A DNA stretch of 64,000 nucleotides. Origin: Polytrichum commune. Lineage: Eukaryota > Streptophyta > Polytrichopsida > Polytrichales > Polytrichaceae. The DNA lies in contig OX485804.1 in NCBI GenBank assembly GCA_950295325.1, forward strand, positions 60,666,533 to 60,730,532, in the 5' to 3' direction. Below the pieces are notes generated by a model. It searched no databases and was not told the origin of the DNA. It worked only from the letters and a program-made list of their open reading frames with translations. The position numbers and the translations under genes were made by a program. Below, in pieces: positions 48,514 to 61,910 of the stretch. Within the stretch, counting starts at the first letter, position 1; every line of letters begins with the position of its first letter.

Positions 48514-49238
48514 GTATACAACAAACCCCTCTTGCCACCCCAAGTGGTACAAAGAGTGAAGAAAGCTTCATTCTAAAGCTTGCATGTTGGCTTGCCTTGA
48601 CTGCAACAACATGGGTTTTAGGGTCGCTTTACGCCATGGACCATGAACTCTAACCAGGGTGTTGTATGGGCATTTATTGGCTGTTGAACTCATCCAGGGA
48701 CCACTTTGGTTTACACCAAGGAGTGGCAAAGTGACCATGAAGGTCAAGGTCCCCAAAAGACACATTTTAAGGCCTAATTAATACATTGAAATGGTCCAAC
48801 GGGTTTTGAGGTGAGAGAGGCAAGAGAGGTGGTTTGGAAGGAAAAGACAAAGGCCCATGGAAGAGCCTAGAGGCCCATGGAAAGTGCCGTAATAATAATA
48901 TTAATGAATTTTTTTCTTGGGGGCTTTATATACAACTCTTCCCACTAGGTAGGGCTCAAAAGGCATACTTTTCAACATCTATGTGATGTAATGAATTTTG
49001 AGAAACAAGTCCACACTTTATGTGCCTTGATCATATCATAGGCCATGAGACACACTATTTCTTCCATGCCCTACCCCTTAAATTGGCTCCCACATGTTTC
49101 ACCAAACAATGTGGGACATTTAGAACTCAAGAATTCAAGTACACATGGTGAATCGGGTTGCAAATAATGCTCAATGTACAATACAAGGTACATGTCACAT
49201 GTAAATTACATTGAACATGTACAAATTAAATCGCTCAT

Positions 49239-50310
49239 CACAAGCAACTTCCAACCATGTCCCGTGGGAAGAACATGGGACATATCCCATGAGTCACAAT
49301 GTTATAGATGGGAAGTTTGTTTGTCTCATGATGAAGGGGAATCATCATGAGACAAACCAAAGTGAGATGCATCAAATATGAGAATTTATTTCACCTCACA
49401 ATAATTGTCCCTCTCAAGCAAAGGGACAATTTCAACTTTTCAATAATGGGAATACAATAATTTTATTTCCAAACATGATGGACTGCAACTTCGATTTGGA
49501 TTTGCTAATCATCTCATACTAATTGCATGTTTATTATTGAATATCTATAAAATAATTTTTTATTTTTGTTTCATTTTAGAGATCTTGTAGATCTAGTCTA
49601 GATGTAGATGTGAGTCACCTTTGTAAATAATTACGAGAGAGAGAGAGAGAGAGAGAGAGAACCTACAAGTGTTTTTCATTCATCCAACAAGAAGCCCTGA
49701 AATAGTAAACAAGCATCAATTTACTATTTTTAGTCATCTAGACATTGGATTTAGGTTCAAAGACCGCAAATTAGTCTAGTCCAAATTACATGAGTTGAAT
49801 CCCCCAAAAATTTATAAGGGACAAGTTTTTATGTTGGATGAAGGAGAGGTGTTTTGATTTCTACATTCTTATATTACAAGGTAAATGTCGGCTTTACATG
49901 TAAAGTGCTTAAAAACCCTCAATTTACACATGTGATGTGCAATGAGTTGGTGGCTAAGGTGTCAAAGGAGGGTTTGGAGGTGTAAGGTTCAAATCCCTAC
50001 ATCCCTAGGTCTCATCTTGTAAGTGGGAAGGGCCTATCTGTAGGTTAGACCAAGTTTATGGAATGTATGATTATTTATTTTTTGACATTTCCCTTTGAAA
50101 AAACTACCAAATAGCATATTCCCATCATCCATACAAAATGTCCCATCTACACAATATCCCATGTCCAACTGAACATTCTCATTATCAATCAAGGGACATG
50201 AGCAAAATTCCCACTCTTTCCACATTCCCTTCCAAATCTTATGAACCACGGGACATGAAAGGGGATTTTGGGAAATTTTCCCATTGGGACACAAGTGAAA
50301 GTTCTATGTG
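49239..50310. mobile_element. CACTA-like non-autonomous element C2, nested in H2
   Basis: Ends CACAAGCAACTTCC and ...GTTCTATGTG, 3-bp duplication CAT (49236-49238, 50311-50313). It is homologous to C1 at 9475-10648 throughout. A tRNA-like A/B-box segment (GAGTTGGTGGCTAAGG, then GGTTCAAATCC) lies at about 49938-50000. Confidence 0.9.
49635..49670. repeat. (GA)n microsatellite in C2
   Basis: An 18-unit GA run at the place where C1 has a short, imperfect GA stretch. Confidence 0.95.
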
Positions 50311-50731
50311 CATTTCTTTTGTATAAATTGTTGTGAGAAGATTTGCAGGCCCATATTCGACACATTTACACAGAAGTGAAGACAAGTGAAGCCCAAGAAA
50401 AGACAAGAGAATGATCAAACTTGATTTTCTTTCAAAATTGCCCTTTTTGAACATATATTAAAAAAAATCAGCAGATTCACTTTTTGGTGCATGGTCATTC
50501 CTCTTGATTCACATTCGGTTTACACCTAGTGAGGGACCCAAAAACTTTGTAAATTGATTTTCTAAAAAATTGGACCATGAAAAAAGGTTGACTTCCATGG
50601 TCCGACTTCGTGGTCTATGGTGTAAACCAGCCCTTAGCAGCATGGGTTTTAGCAGCACCTTACTGACGTCCAGCTAGCTGGTTGCCCGAACTCCCAAGCT
50701 TCTGCCTACGTACACCTGATGCACCCCATTA

Positions 50732-51205
50732 GGGGCGGTTTACACTATGGACCATGAAGTTGTCCCACGTAAGAGGCCTATTTTGCGTGGGACAACTTCA
50801 TGGGACGACTTCCATGGTCCGAGTTACTAAAATATTAGTTTTCATGGTTCGTGGGCCCTTCACTAGGTGTAAAGCGAATGTGGACCATGAAGAATGACCA
50901 TGCACCAAAAAGTGGAGTCATTAACTAAGTTGGAAAAAAAATCATTAAAACGGCATTTTTCTGACATGGGCCCTTGCTATTTTTCCTAGACCACCTCTTT
51001 TGCTTGTCCCAACGGAAAACCCGTTGGACCATGGTAGTGGATAGAGTAGGCTTAAAAAAACAAATTTGTGGACCTCAACCTCCGTGGTCACTCTGCCATT
51101 TTTTCCTTGGTGTAAACCCAAGTCGTCCCGGGATGACTTCAACGTCCAATCACATCGCTTAGACGGCCGTGGGACGACTTCATGGTCCATAGTGTAAACC
51201 GCCCC
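50732..51205. mobile_element. Harbinger-like MITE H3
   Basis: 474 bp, ends GGGGCGGTTTACACTATGGA and its complement, perfect TTA duplication (50729-50731, 51206-51208). A shortened family member, about 500 bp upstream of the polyamine oxidase start. Confidence 0.92.
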
Positions 51206-51716
51206 TTATTTGAGGCAGGATCTTCTTCAGTACTTAGTCATTGGATCTTCTTCCGCATTCAACAGTCAGTTCCACACAGTGACTTCTCACAACAAGATCG
51301 TCTTACAAATTCAGCGTCGATCGACAGCATGCATCGGACACCTCTGCTGCTTACCGATCGGTGCTAACTAAGCGTCGACATTCCTGGACTGATTTCGAGG
51401 ACCTCATTTGATAACATCATCATCTTGGTACGTCTGATTAGTGTCATCGTTTATTTGCTGTTGCAGGTTTGCTCAGTCCTTTGAATCTGCATTCTATTTG
51501 CTTTGCATCACAAGGTGTGAATATAACATCCACCGCTACTAAGCCACATTTGTATGATGAATATAAGCACATGTCAAGTGGATGATGCATGTGTGTTGAA
51601 GCTGGTCTGTAGAGAAAGTTGACACATGAATATTATACGCGATTTATGAGCCGGTGATCTGAACCCTGTTTCCTATAACCGATCATCGATTCGGTGGGCG
51701 CAGGTTTTGAGCAGTG

Positions 51717-54700
51717 ATGAAAGTGGAGACTGCCTTAAATCTCATGGTAGCCATGGCCAGAAGTAGCAAACTGGTCTTGTGGCTGGTCGTACTTCAACTC
51801 ACAGCTGGAGCAGCCTCTGCTCGTGAAGACAGTGGAAAGCACACTACTCACGCCGATGTTATCATCGTTGGCGCTGGCATTGCAGGTATCATTTAGTACA
51901 GGAACGCATGGGACATCCATCAGTGAGTTCGCTCTTCAGAAACATACTAATTTGAAGAAGCTTTACAATACTAATTTGAAGAAGCTTTACAAATTAGTGT
52001 TAAGATTTGGCGTACCATTGTGGGTGACCACATTACTGTGTCTCGATCGATCACGCTTACCTTCCCTACAAACACCCGGAGGATGGTGAAGTTTCAAACA
52101 TACTTTAAAATATGAGGGCCTTGCAGGATATGAAGAGAAGATGACGTGGGAGCGTAGAGATTTCAAGACCAGAAAGCTCCCCCAATCATTTCAGCTAGTA
52201 TGTTGAATGCACCTTCCAGAAACTTTCAGCCTAGAGACTGGCCATCGAGAAACTGGCATGCCGCAAGCAACTGTGACAACGATGATTCTTTTAGTCACAG
52301 GCTTCCCAGCAAGCAATCCTTTTCGTTTCTTTAGTCCTCACAGCCTCAAGCTAACTGTTTGGTTGCAGCTCCTAGATTGCTTCTATCAAACTTTTTTACT
52401 GGTGTGATGCAGACTCTGACATCCATTTGCCGTTAACGGGAAATTCAACATACCATGTGTAATTTCAAACGACAGGGTATTGAAATAAAACTTAGCTGCA
52501 CTCAGCATCGCGAATGCACATCGCGTACAGTAGGCAGTGTACACGTGCCATTAAATGTAGCATTCAGTGATCTCAGCATCAATTTAAGTATTGGCTAACT
52601 TCCTAAATAGTCAGTCTTTCGTCACTAGTGAAGTACTGAGATAAAATGCTGAGGATTTATCCAAATAAAAGCGAAGGATACATCAAGAACTTAATTAAGG
52701 TGTACTCCTACATTGCAGGATCCTGATCAAATGCCATAATTCCAGTAATTTGCTCATTCTAGTCGTTGGAGTTCTTTACTGTACTTGATGTAGTCTATCA
52801 TGGGCATTTCAAGTCACCGATTTGTGTGCTGCAGGCATAATGGCAGGTAAGCGTTTAGCAGAGAAAGGCGTAAACGATTTCCTCATTCTAGAAGGACAGT
52901 CCATAATCGGCGGCCGCATGCACAAGCATAAATTTGGTGGACTGTCCATCGAGAAAGGGGCCAATTGGGTGGAAGGTGTAAATGGACCTGGACTCAATCC
53001 AATCTTGCCGTTAGTTCGGGAGCTGGGTCTACGAACTGCGAAATCCGATTACACCAACGTAAGCAGCAACATCTACAACGCTGGGTACGTGACTCAAGTC
53101 AGATCCTATATGCATTTACAGTATGCTACGTATTGCATTGGCATAACGCGGATTGTAAATATCGAGTGTTTACATTGGTGTGAGCCTTGAGGAAGTGATC
53201 GGCATGCAGTGCTCTGCGAATATACGAATAGTTAGCATTGATCTGTGGGTGTGCAGAGGTTTGTTGCCCCCACAGGCGGGCGCAGCAGGTTTCAACTTGA
53301 GTGACGCAATTTTCTCATTCGACTCCGATTTGGGAGCTACTTTTACATCCCGCAAACAGAAAGATATCTCCATTTTAACTGCCCAGAGGCTTTTCGGAAG
53401 GTAAACTCTACTCAACAGCACTACACCGTTTATGGTATCTAGGGTCATATGCGTCATAGTGTCACTTACTCTGTTTTGAGACATATGCTAAGTTACACTA
53501 ATGATCAATAATTTCCACATTAATGTCACTTCATGATTCTTGGTGCTCACATGCGCTTATTGATATCTTGGCATGAGTATTGTTAATAGTGTTATGAGGT
53601 GTAACCTTATGCCTATGTTACACAATGGTCTACCAGCTGACTCAAGTGTACACCAATGATGCTTGGCATTAGTACGTTGAATAATATCCTCTCCTTGGAT
53701 ACTGAGGGCTGGTTTACATCATGGACCATGAAGTTGGACCATGGAATTTGGCCTTTTTCCATGGTCCAACTTGATGGTCCAACTTCCATGCTCCGATTTC
53801 TTAAAAAACCAATTTACAAAGCCTTTGAGCCCCTCACTAGGTGTAAACCGAATGTGAACCAAGAAGAATGACCATGCACCAAAAAGGGAATGTGTTGATT
53901 ATTTTAGAATATATGCCCAAAAAGGACATTTTTGAAAAAAAACTCAAGTTTGACCATACTCTTGTCTTCTCTTGGGCTTCACTTGTCTTCTTTTCTTGTT
54001 AAATGTGTTGAAGATGTGGCTTGCAAATCCTCTCACAAACTATTTTTACCAAAAAAATGAGCGATTTAATTTTTACCTGTTCAATGCAATTTACATGTGA
54101 CATGTACCTCGTGTTGTACAATGAGCATTGTTTGCAACCCGCTTCATCATGTGTACTCAAATTCTTGAGTTCTAGGTGTTCCATGTTGTTTGGTGAAACA
54201 TGTGGAAGCCAATTTAACGGGCACGGCAAGGAAGAAATGGTATGTCTCATGGACTATGATATGATCAAGGCACATAGAGGGTAGACTTGCTTCTCAACAT
54301 TTAGTACATCACATAGATGTTGAATAGTGTTCCTTGTGAGCCCTACCTAGTGGGAAGAGTTTTATATAATGCCCCCAAAAAGAGATTTTAATTTATTATT
54401 ATTATAAGAGCGTTTCTTTGTCATGGGCCCCTACCTTTTCTACCAGACCACTTCTTTTGCCTCTCTCACCTTAAAATCCATTGGATCATGTCAATGGATT
54501 ATGTAGGCCTTAAAATATGTCTTTTGGGGACCTCAACCTTCATGGTCACTCTGACATTTTTTCTTTGGTGTAAACCGAAGTGGTCTTGGGACGAGTTCAA
54601 TAACCAATCAACACTCTTGCATGAGCCTGGGACAACTTCATGGTCCATGGTGTAAACAACCCCCTAACATGCAAACTATCATGTCAAGTTATCCCAATGC

Positions 54701-57700
54701 CTTGCGACAATTGCCATTATATAATTAACTTTCCACTTGAAGAAGTTACTTTCGCTGAAAAATAATATCTTATTGGCAATTAAAGGACGTGACACTTTAA
54801 GACCTGTAAGCATCTAGTTTAGGCCCTTCGCACGTGATACTAAATTCCATAAATGGTGCACTAGTTCTTCAACCTGTATGTCTGTATAGCTCAAAAGTGC
54901 ACTAGTACTGTGTTGCACGTTGTTATCTATCCATCAATGTATGTATGTATGTATGTATGTTGCCTGATGTATTTTGACTGCATCAATGAAAGCACTGGAT
55001 ATGCCTAAAGGAACTGCTGATCCATGTTGCAGTGTACCGGTGACTCCTGTGGAGATGGCACTAGACTACTACAACTACGACTATGAATTTGCAGGTGTTT
55101 CTTTTGTATTGCCTTGCAGTGTGAGCAGCACAGAAAGATATCGGCTGATGATAGCTAGACTTCTCCTTTGTCTGGGACCAGTTTTGGTCTGGTGTGGTCA
55201 TTTTTCTGATACACTTAGGGTATCTATAATGCGGATTTCACATTTATTTGATACCAGTAGGCTATGGGTATTTGACGGTATTATTTCTCAACACCATTCA
55301 GGTTTACATACCATGCAAGGACTTTCATATGTAGACAAGATTGCCCTAGTATCAAAATGGTTTACAATGCTATTGACCCATAATTTAACTTGGATATTCA
55401 AAAATTCGCACACCTTGAGATACCCACCAAATATTAATATTTGACTAGTATTACAATTTTGATACCCATAGGTAAGTTCTTTATAACATACTTGATGCTA
55501 ATTTATTGGTAACATGCGTTCACATATATACCGATAGACTGACATGCCGATATGATATTAAAGATCATTAATATTGAAGATGGATAGTTGATAAGAAAGA
55601 TGCCTCCTCACATTGCAGCTGGCACCTTACACTGAGTTGTAACTACTGTTCTAGAGCCTCCAAGGGTGACAAGTTTGGAGAACACGCAGCCGCTTCCCAC
55701 ATTCAAGAATTACGGCCCTGACCTACACTTTGTGAGCGACCCAAGGGGATATGGCACAATCATAGACCTTCTAGCGTCCAAATACTTGAAAACAAAGGAG
55801 GGGAATATTACAGATTCCCGCCTAAAACTTAACAAGGTAGTTGTCACGTCCTCTTATTTGGTGAATCGTGCTTATAATATCCTTTATATGAGAACATATT
55901 AAAGAAATTAGTTCCATTGCCCCTTGCTACTCAAGATTGATACGAATTTGCACTGAATAATTTGCAGGTAGTGCGGGAGATCAAATACTCTTCGAAAGGT
56001 TCAACACTGACGACTGAAGACGGAGACGTGTACACTGCCGAGTATGTCATTCTGACTGTCAGCGTAGGAGTTCTGCAAAGTCGGCTCATCGACTTCAACC
56101 CCGACCTGCCGGTGAGTTACGGGCCAGAGATAACAGTAAGGTAGACCGGTGTTAATCCAACATAACAATGTCATGTATGTGAGTTAGATGCGGATGTAAG
56201 AACGGACACCAAAAAAAAGCGTGTTTAAAAGAGATCAGATTACGTGTTCAAAATTTGTTGACCATTCTAGGTTCAATAGTCGATTTCATTGGGGGACCTA
56301 TATGACCATTTAATGAGCACAAGAATCTTTGCTTTGGTTGTGAAGAAGATATTCATATGAGCTCCAAAGATTATAAGGGAATGGTTGCGGACACGATTTG
56401 GATTTGGATTTGCGAACCATCTCGCACTAAATGTGTGTTTCATATCCTACGAGAAGTGGGTGCCAATAGAAAAGTGTCCGATTAAGACCCACTTACCTTA
56501 ATTGACATGCACCCCCAGAAACTCAGGATTCATTTGGTTCTGAATCAATTAAAGCTATTTTCATTTCAAGTTACAGGTCCATCTGCCATTTCCACAAGCT
56601 GTTGTATTTAATATCGGTCCTGACGAGTACTGGGTTAGGACTTATTCAAATACATGGCCCTATGAACATCAAACAGTACCAGTGCAATATCGTCGACTAG
56701 CTGCACCTTGAAGCTTCCAGAAAGCTAATAGTGTCACTTGAATAGAGAAGAAGAAGGTTACTAACTGATTCAGCAAGAGGACCTCGAGAGAGGGCTGGGG
56801 GGGGGACGTTTGAAACTCGGACCCTTCTGCAAAGGACCGTAGAAAATCCTAGTGACAACTCACGCTAAGTCTATTTTCTAATCATGACCTCTCATTCGCT
56901 GATTTACAGGCGTGGAAGCTGGTGTCACTTTATGAATTTAACATGGCGCTCTACACAAAGATCTTCGTCCAGTTCCCTTACACGTTCTGGCCCACCGGAC
57001 CCGGCACCCAGTTTTTCATTTATGCAGATGAAAGGCGCGGATACTATCCAATTTGGCAGGTACATTTTTTATTTGGGAACCTCAGTTTGTTCCCTGCAAA
57101 TATGTGAGCTTTGAACTGCTGATACTTCCATGACTTGATCGTGGTTGTGAAACATCCCCACCTGCTCTTCAATCTCAAATTTGCTACCAGTGGAGTAAAT
57201 CATCGAGAGATGTTTGTTGTAGCGATTAGACTTTGATTCAGTTTTGAGTCATCGAGATGTCCGAGGAATTCCAGGGCTATGTTACGAAGATTCGGCTGTA
57301 GTGATAATCAATTGGAGTCTGTGCTTTGGATGGCGTGGCTGATCAGCACCTAGAGGGAGAATACCCCGGTTGCAACGTAATCATGGTGACGGTTACCGAC
57401 GACGAGTCCCGCCGCATTGAGCAACAGTCTGACGAGGAAACGGCAGCAGAGATCAAGGGAGTCCTGGCTGCCATGTTCCGCAGAGAAATTCCTGACGTAT
57501 TGAACATTTTCGTACCACGTTGGGGGAACGACCGGCTGTTTCGAGGCGCCTTTTCAAACTGGCCCATCGGCGTCGACACGAAAACATTTGAGAGGATCCA
57601 AGTGAGCCCTCCTCCTTTTCGTACATAACGTGATCCAGTGAGTAGTTGGGAGGTTCCACGGTTCAGCTCTTCCTGGTGGAAACATCGGCTCCCGTTTTCT

Positions 57701-58195
57701 TTGAAAAGTAGTATACTGCAATATCTCATTTTCGTTTACTTGAGCTTCTGAATCTAGAACAAAAATTTGATATATATTTTCTTGATTTGATTCGAAAGCT
57801 CAGTATGTCGTGACGTAACATAGTACTGGAATTTCTAAGTGATTCTTCCGTCTACTGCAAGCAGGCCCCGGTGAAGAAGATTTACTTTAGCGGTGAGCAC
57901 ACTAGTGAGCATTACAATGGTTATGTCCATGGTGGTTACTTTTCTGGTAAGTTCGCCCTCAACCTTTCACATGCCTCCTGAAACAAGCATCTGAATTGAC
58001 TCTGGAAAATCATTGTGGTAGAGGTATGCTGGCCACTCTGACCGTAGATTTCTATATATGAATCGAAGTCACTTCAGTGCACATGATATCGATGTATTAG
58101 AGAGAAATTTTGACCATTGAGTCCATCTTGCGTGTGCAGGTATAGAATCAGCGGACAGGCTACTGCAATGCAAGCTACATAACAAATGCGAGTAA
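51717..58195 (+). CDS. PAO: Polyamine oxidase, FAD-dependent, probably secreted
   Basis: Ten exons: 51717-51885, 52835-53084, 53257-53400, 55033-55094, 55655-55836, 55968-56111, 56910-57059, 57347-57601, 57865-57946 and 58140-58195. All introns are GT-AG and the total is 497 residues, the usual length for plant apoplastic PAO. Residues 1-36 look like a signal peptide ending TAGAASA. The FAD loop VGAGIAG is at 51-57, GGRM and GANWVEGV follow in exon 2, and the conserved flavin-site Lys of the amine oxidase family is present in YTKIFVQF (Lys334). [18 protein letters not shown] and the FAD-binding C-terminus [21 protein letters not shown]-type motif (exon 9) are intact. It oxidises spermine/spermidine and releases H2O2. 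The maize-PAO-like secreted, catabolic type is my inference. Intron 3 carries MITE H4. The gene looks functional. Confidence 0.92.
53706..54664. mobile_element. Harbinger-like MITE H4, in PAO intron 3
   Basis: 959 bp, ends GGGCTGGTTTACATCATGGA and ...CCATGGTGTAAACAACCCCC. The duplication is worn (TGA/TAA). Full-length and inverted relative to H2. Confidence 0.85.
54937..54960. repeat. (ATGT)6 microsatellite, PAO intron 3
   Basis: Six perfect tetranucleotide units. Confidence 0.95.
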
Positions 58196-59280
58196 GCAAA
58201 AGCGAAACCTTGCTAAATCCAAGTGATGGATGATCTGCCTTGGACTTTCGATGCCCTAGATTGACGTCATTTGAGGCTTCATGTGCCGGCTCGCAAGGAA
58301 CTTATTTTTGAGCATCGGCCACTTGCACCACAAGATTAGAACCACAGCGTCCGTGTTCCTGTCTTGAGAAATGTAATCTAACTTCTGTCAATACGTAATT
58401 CCATGTCATGTATTTTCCGATAATACAAGAACGGCCACATGATGCTTATTATAATTATATTGTTTCTCATCCGGCAGAATTGCCCGTGAAATTGGTCCGT
58501 GCACAATCTGTGAAGAAACACAAAGCACTTCAGTGTTTTCTGAATCAAAGCCTCTTTTGCTTGAAATAAAAGAGCAGGTTTGAAAGTAATGACTACCTCA
58601 CCTTAGCTTAGTGTACAAACTTGCAAGTTTGTGATTAAGGCTGGAAAGCAATAACTTGGACAATGTTCGTAAGACTAGAGTTCATGAACTACTGTACGGT
58701 CATATAAAGTCCGCCAGCTGCAAGTGCCGACCAGCTTGTACCTGAACCTCGTGTCTCAGAAAGACCCACCAAGCGGATCAACTCACTACTTCATCTCTAC
58801 CCTCGAATGTAAGCCTCTTGCTTTTTCGGACCTAATCTGTTCATGGGCTGGGACGTGATTTTACAAAATACCATGTGGGGAAATGATTAGGACCTTCAAA
58901 ATTCAAACTAAGTTACTCTCTAGATATTAATACCCATCCTGAATGAGAATTTGTAATTCTCAACCCTACGCAGTTCATCCAATAAGTGCAGCCACTAGCA
59001 ACCATTTGCAGCTCCCTGCTGGAAGATACTACGCTTGAAGGTATCAGGAATGTGCATTCCATTGAGGAGCTAGGTAGTAAGGAACATAGAAGTGGAAACC
59101 GTTACCACGTACCCAAGCATCGGAAGTAATGGCAGATTTTTTTGCAAAAATTGCAGGACTGCAATTGGAAATGGTTTTGTGGTAATATTTTACAACAAAA
59201 AAAGCACAGAAATTGTGCAGAGCTTAGCAGAGTTTAGCAGAGTTTGTCAGAATTAAGCGGATTGAGACCTAATTCGTGTA
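58196..59280. other. PAO 3' flank, no gene
   Basis: It should hold the PAO 3' UTR and terminator; AATACAAGAACG and AAATAAAAGAG stretches near 58425 and 58565 are possible poly(A) signals. No other gene seen. Confidence 0.4.
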
Positions 59281-59345
59281 CAGGGATAATTGCAGGCAGA
59301 CGCTTAGCAGAGAACACTACACTCAATATTGTATTCATTATTGTC
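59281..59345 (+). pseudogene. Fragment of a second PAO-like gene (exon 2 start)
   Basis: After an acceptor-like GTGTACAG the text reads GIIAGRRLAENTTLNIVFII, which lines up with [12 protein letters not shown] at the start of PAO exon 2. It decays after about 20 residues. Probably the relic of a tandem or segmental copy. Confidence 0.5.
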
Positions 59346-61444
59346 ACCAATTGTATTTGGCTTGCTCAATTGTTAACCGCCTGTGTAGTGTCACTAACCC
59401 TAAATATAAACCTTACATTTATTTGTCAATCCTTGTAAATAAAAATTGAGCATTATAGATTTACAATGATCCAATTACTGTCACTTACTAAGTGATTTCT
59501 CATCCAACTTTCAATGATCAATGACAATATATCTGAGAGAAATGTTAATAATACATAACAATAATGAATGTTAATGTCTCATTGCAAAATACACTCAAAT
59601 AGGGCAGTGGATGAAGCAAAAGTAAGTTGGGGTGATAGTAGTTGTAATCTTATTCGTAAGTATCATTAGAAAAGTTCCTATAGTTACATAAAATACCATA
59701 TGACACTAAATATATGATTTAGTGTAGTAGGATTGTGGGTACCATGTGATAGTCATTTGACTGAGATTTTACACAATATGAGTCTTCCAATAGGTGTAAA
59801 TGCGTGGACATTCTCTCACACAACCCAATAAAATTGTTATCATTGGGATTGTGTGCTAATGACCATGCACCACCAAGTGTCTTGTGATATAGCGTGTTAG
59901 ATTGTCAAAGGGCCCCAATCCTAGTGTCATTGTCTAAATGGCCTCTCTAGATTTATCCCAACCCATACTTTATTGCACATGTGACTTTAATAATCACCTG
60001 CAATAACGTACCGGGTGTTACTTATTGGGTCTATTGTGCTTACATAATTTGTTGGTTTTCACTTTTGTTGCAATTTATGTATGGTCGTCACTATTACTTT
60101 TGGTTATTTTTGTGTTCAGTGTTGCTACATAGTCATCACGCTATTATCACTATTGAGTTTATTTGATGTGTTTATTGTTTTGCGGACCTTCCTCAATGTT
60201 TGTGCCAACATTGGTGGTTTGAATGAGCATATGGATTCAAACGTGTAACATGAAAACAAATGGGTCTTCCTACCATATATCGAATGCAACAAGAACAAAT
60301 GCATTCCAAAATCTTGTGATTTTGCTATCAAAACAAATTCATCATCCTAACTATCAAATTAACATGATGGAAGTAGAGAAAGTAGGCATCTCAAGCACCC
60401 AATCAAAATTGTATGTGAAGGTGGAAGTGCGCACATCTTGAATCTTGAGCATGTTGCCCATATGACCATTGCATGCATGCCATTGAGTTGCCAAAGTATA
60501 AGAATCTATTGCTAATGATCACTTTACACTAGCAATAACCCTTGCAAACCATTTCAAGGAGGCCATTAACGTTTTACCTCACATCAAGGGGCATGGGCCC
60601 AAATAGGGGTCTAATTAGGGACCAAATAGGGCCTCATTAATGAATTTGTCTATTATGTTTTCAAGTAAAGCTTTCAAACAAGAACCGTAACCTCCTACTC
60701 AGGGGTTGCTATTTCATGAGCACACTAACATGAGGATGCTCATGTCAGACCCCTCGGTTATAGGGGTTATAGGGCTTTGACCCTCAATTATAAGGGCCTA
60801 AGGATCCATGGGTGTGAGCCCAAGATTGTGCCCACATGCGTAATTAATTTAAAGGCAAAGTAATCTTGGAGTTGATGACATTATTTAAAACCTAAGATCC
60901 ATTAAAAAGATAAGAGGAACCAAAATTAAGGTAACGTAAGGTAAGGTAAGTTAGGTTGAAAAGTTATTAAGTTAAGAGGCAAGGAGAAGGGAGATGAGAA
61001 AACGTCAAGCGGTAAGCTCATTTTTTCTTCAGGCTACCCTAAAGATGCCGGGCAACGTGGGGAAAAAAGAGGGAGTTGGAGGGGTCTTGGGAGCCAAGGC
61101 AGGAGAAGCTCATTAGGCATGTGTAGAGAGGAGAGGAGGTAGCAGGCGGAATACCTGTCTCGGAGTGGAATGAAGGTAGTGACAATGACATGATAGTAAC
61201 GGGGTATAATGGACTCTCTAGATCGGTGTGATGATATAGGGAGGTGAGAGTAGAAGAGAGAGTAGGAGAGAGCTAGTTGAAGCCTAGCTGTGTGGTGAAG
61301 TGCTAGCGTATTGGTGAAAGGTAAAGGATTTGGAGAGCGGTTGTGAAGGTAGAGGTAGGGGGTTAGGGCATGAACATACAAGTCTGAGGACATGTTGAGG
61401 GATTGCTAAGGGAGTCATCAAGGAGGCCATCGTCTGCTCATTGG
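59346..61444. other. Gene-free region
   Basis: No gene recognised. The Leu/Ser/Tyr-rich open stretch on the minus strand at 61034-61393 has no recognisable domain and low-complexity composition. Confidence 0.4.
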
Positions 61445-61910
61445 TTACTTGCTCATGATGCGGTTGGCAAGATCATAAAGAGTGGGCTTAGGTTGCTCAG
61501 AAAGGAAGAATGACACTTCCAATTCAAATTTCTCAAGCAACATAGAAATATCATTATTTGATGTTGTCTTTTGGGATTGACAAAAAGCTAAAGCAGTCTT
61601 AGACAATGTAATTCCAACATAATCATGCATACTACATTCTATATCTCGACATTCATTTGTTTTACTAGGGTTACCCGCGATTGGAGTTGGCTTCGTAGTA
61701 GGATGTCCACTGCCCTACAAAGTAGGAAGTGTATGAGTCTAAACCGAAGATTCGGTGTTAATCAGTTGCAGTACACTCTTGTCATCAAAATGCATAATTG
61801 AAATAGGTTTAACATATTTAGGCACATATTTTTTAATAATATCATCCTCCACTTGATCCATAGACAGAATGTGTTCATCTATTGTAGCAAGGTTTGAAGG
61901 ATTAAATTAA
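61445..61910 (-). pseudogene. Coding remnant of unknown family
   Basis: On the minus strand the text is protein-like and acidic: LATIDEHILSMDQVEDDIIKK, KPISIMHFDDKSVLQLI, then two stops, then NECRDIECSMHDYVGITLS, KFELEVSFFLSEQPKP, LYDLANRIMSK and a stop. The second stop sits in an acceptor-like TACTTTGTAG, so a short intron is possible. I do not recognise the family. It ends 155 bp left of transposon E2. Confidence 0.4.

Larger units (their letters stand above)
48621..50633. mobile_element. Harbinger-like MITE H2 with nested CACTA-like insertion
   Basis: The ends are GGGTCGCTTTACGCCATGGA and ...CTATGGTGTAAACCAGCCC, with a perfect TTA duplication (48618-48620, 50634-50636). Without the nested element (49239-50310) it is about 940 bp and aligns along its whole length with the reverse complement of H4 (53706-54664). 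That alignment shows exactly where the insertion happened (after AAATTAAATCGCTCAT). Confidence 0.9.

Noticed and set aside
61034-61393. 119-codon Leu/Ser/Tyr-rich frame
   Set aside because: Low-complexity composition, no domain, no sign of splicing or conservation.
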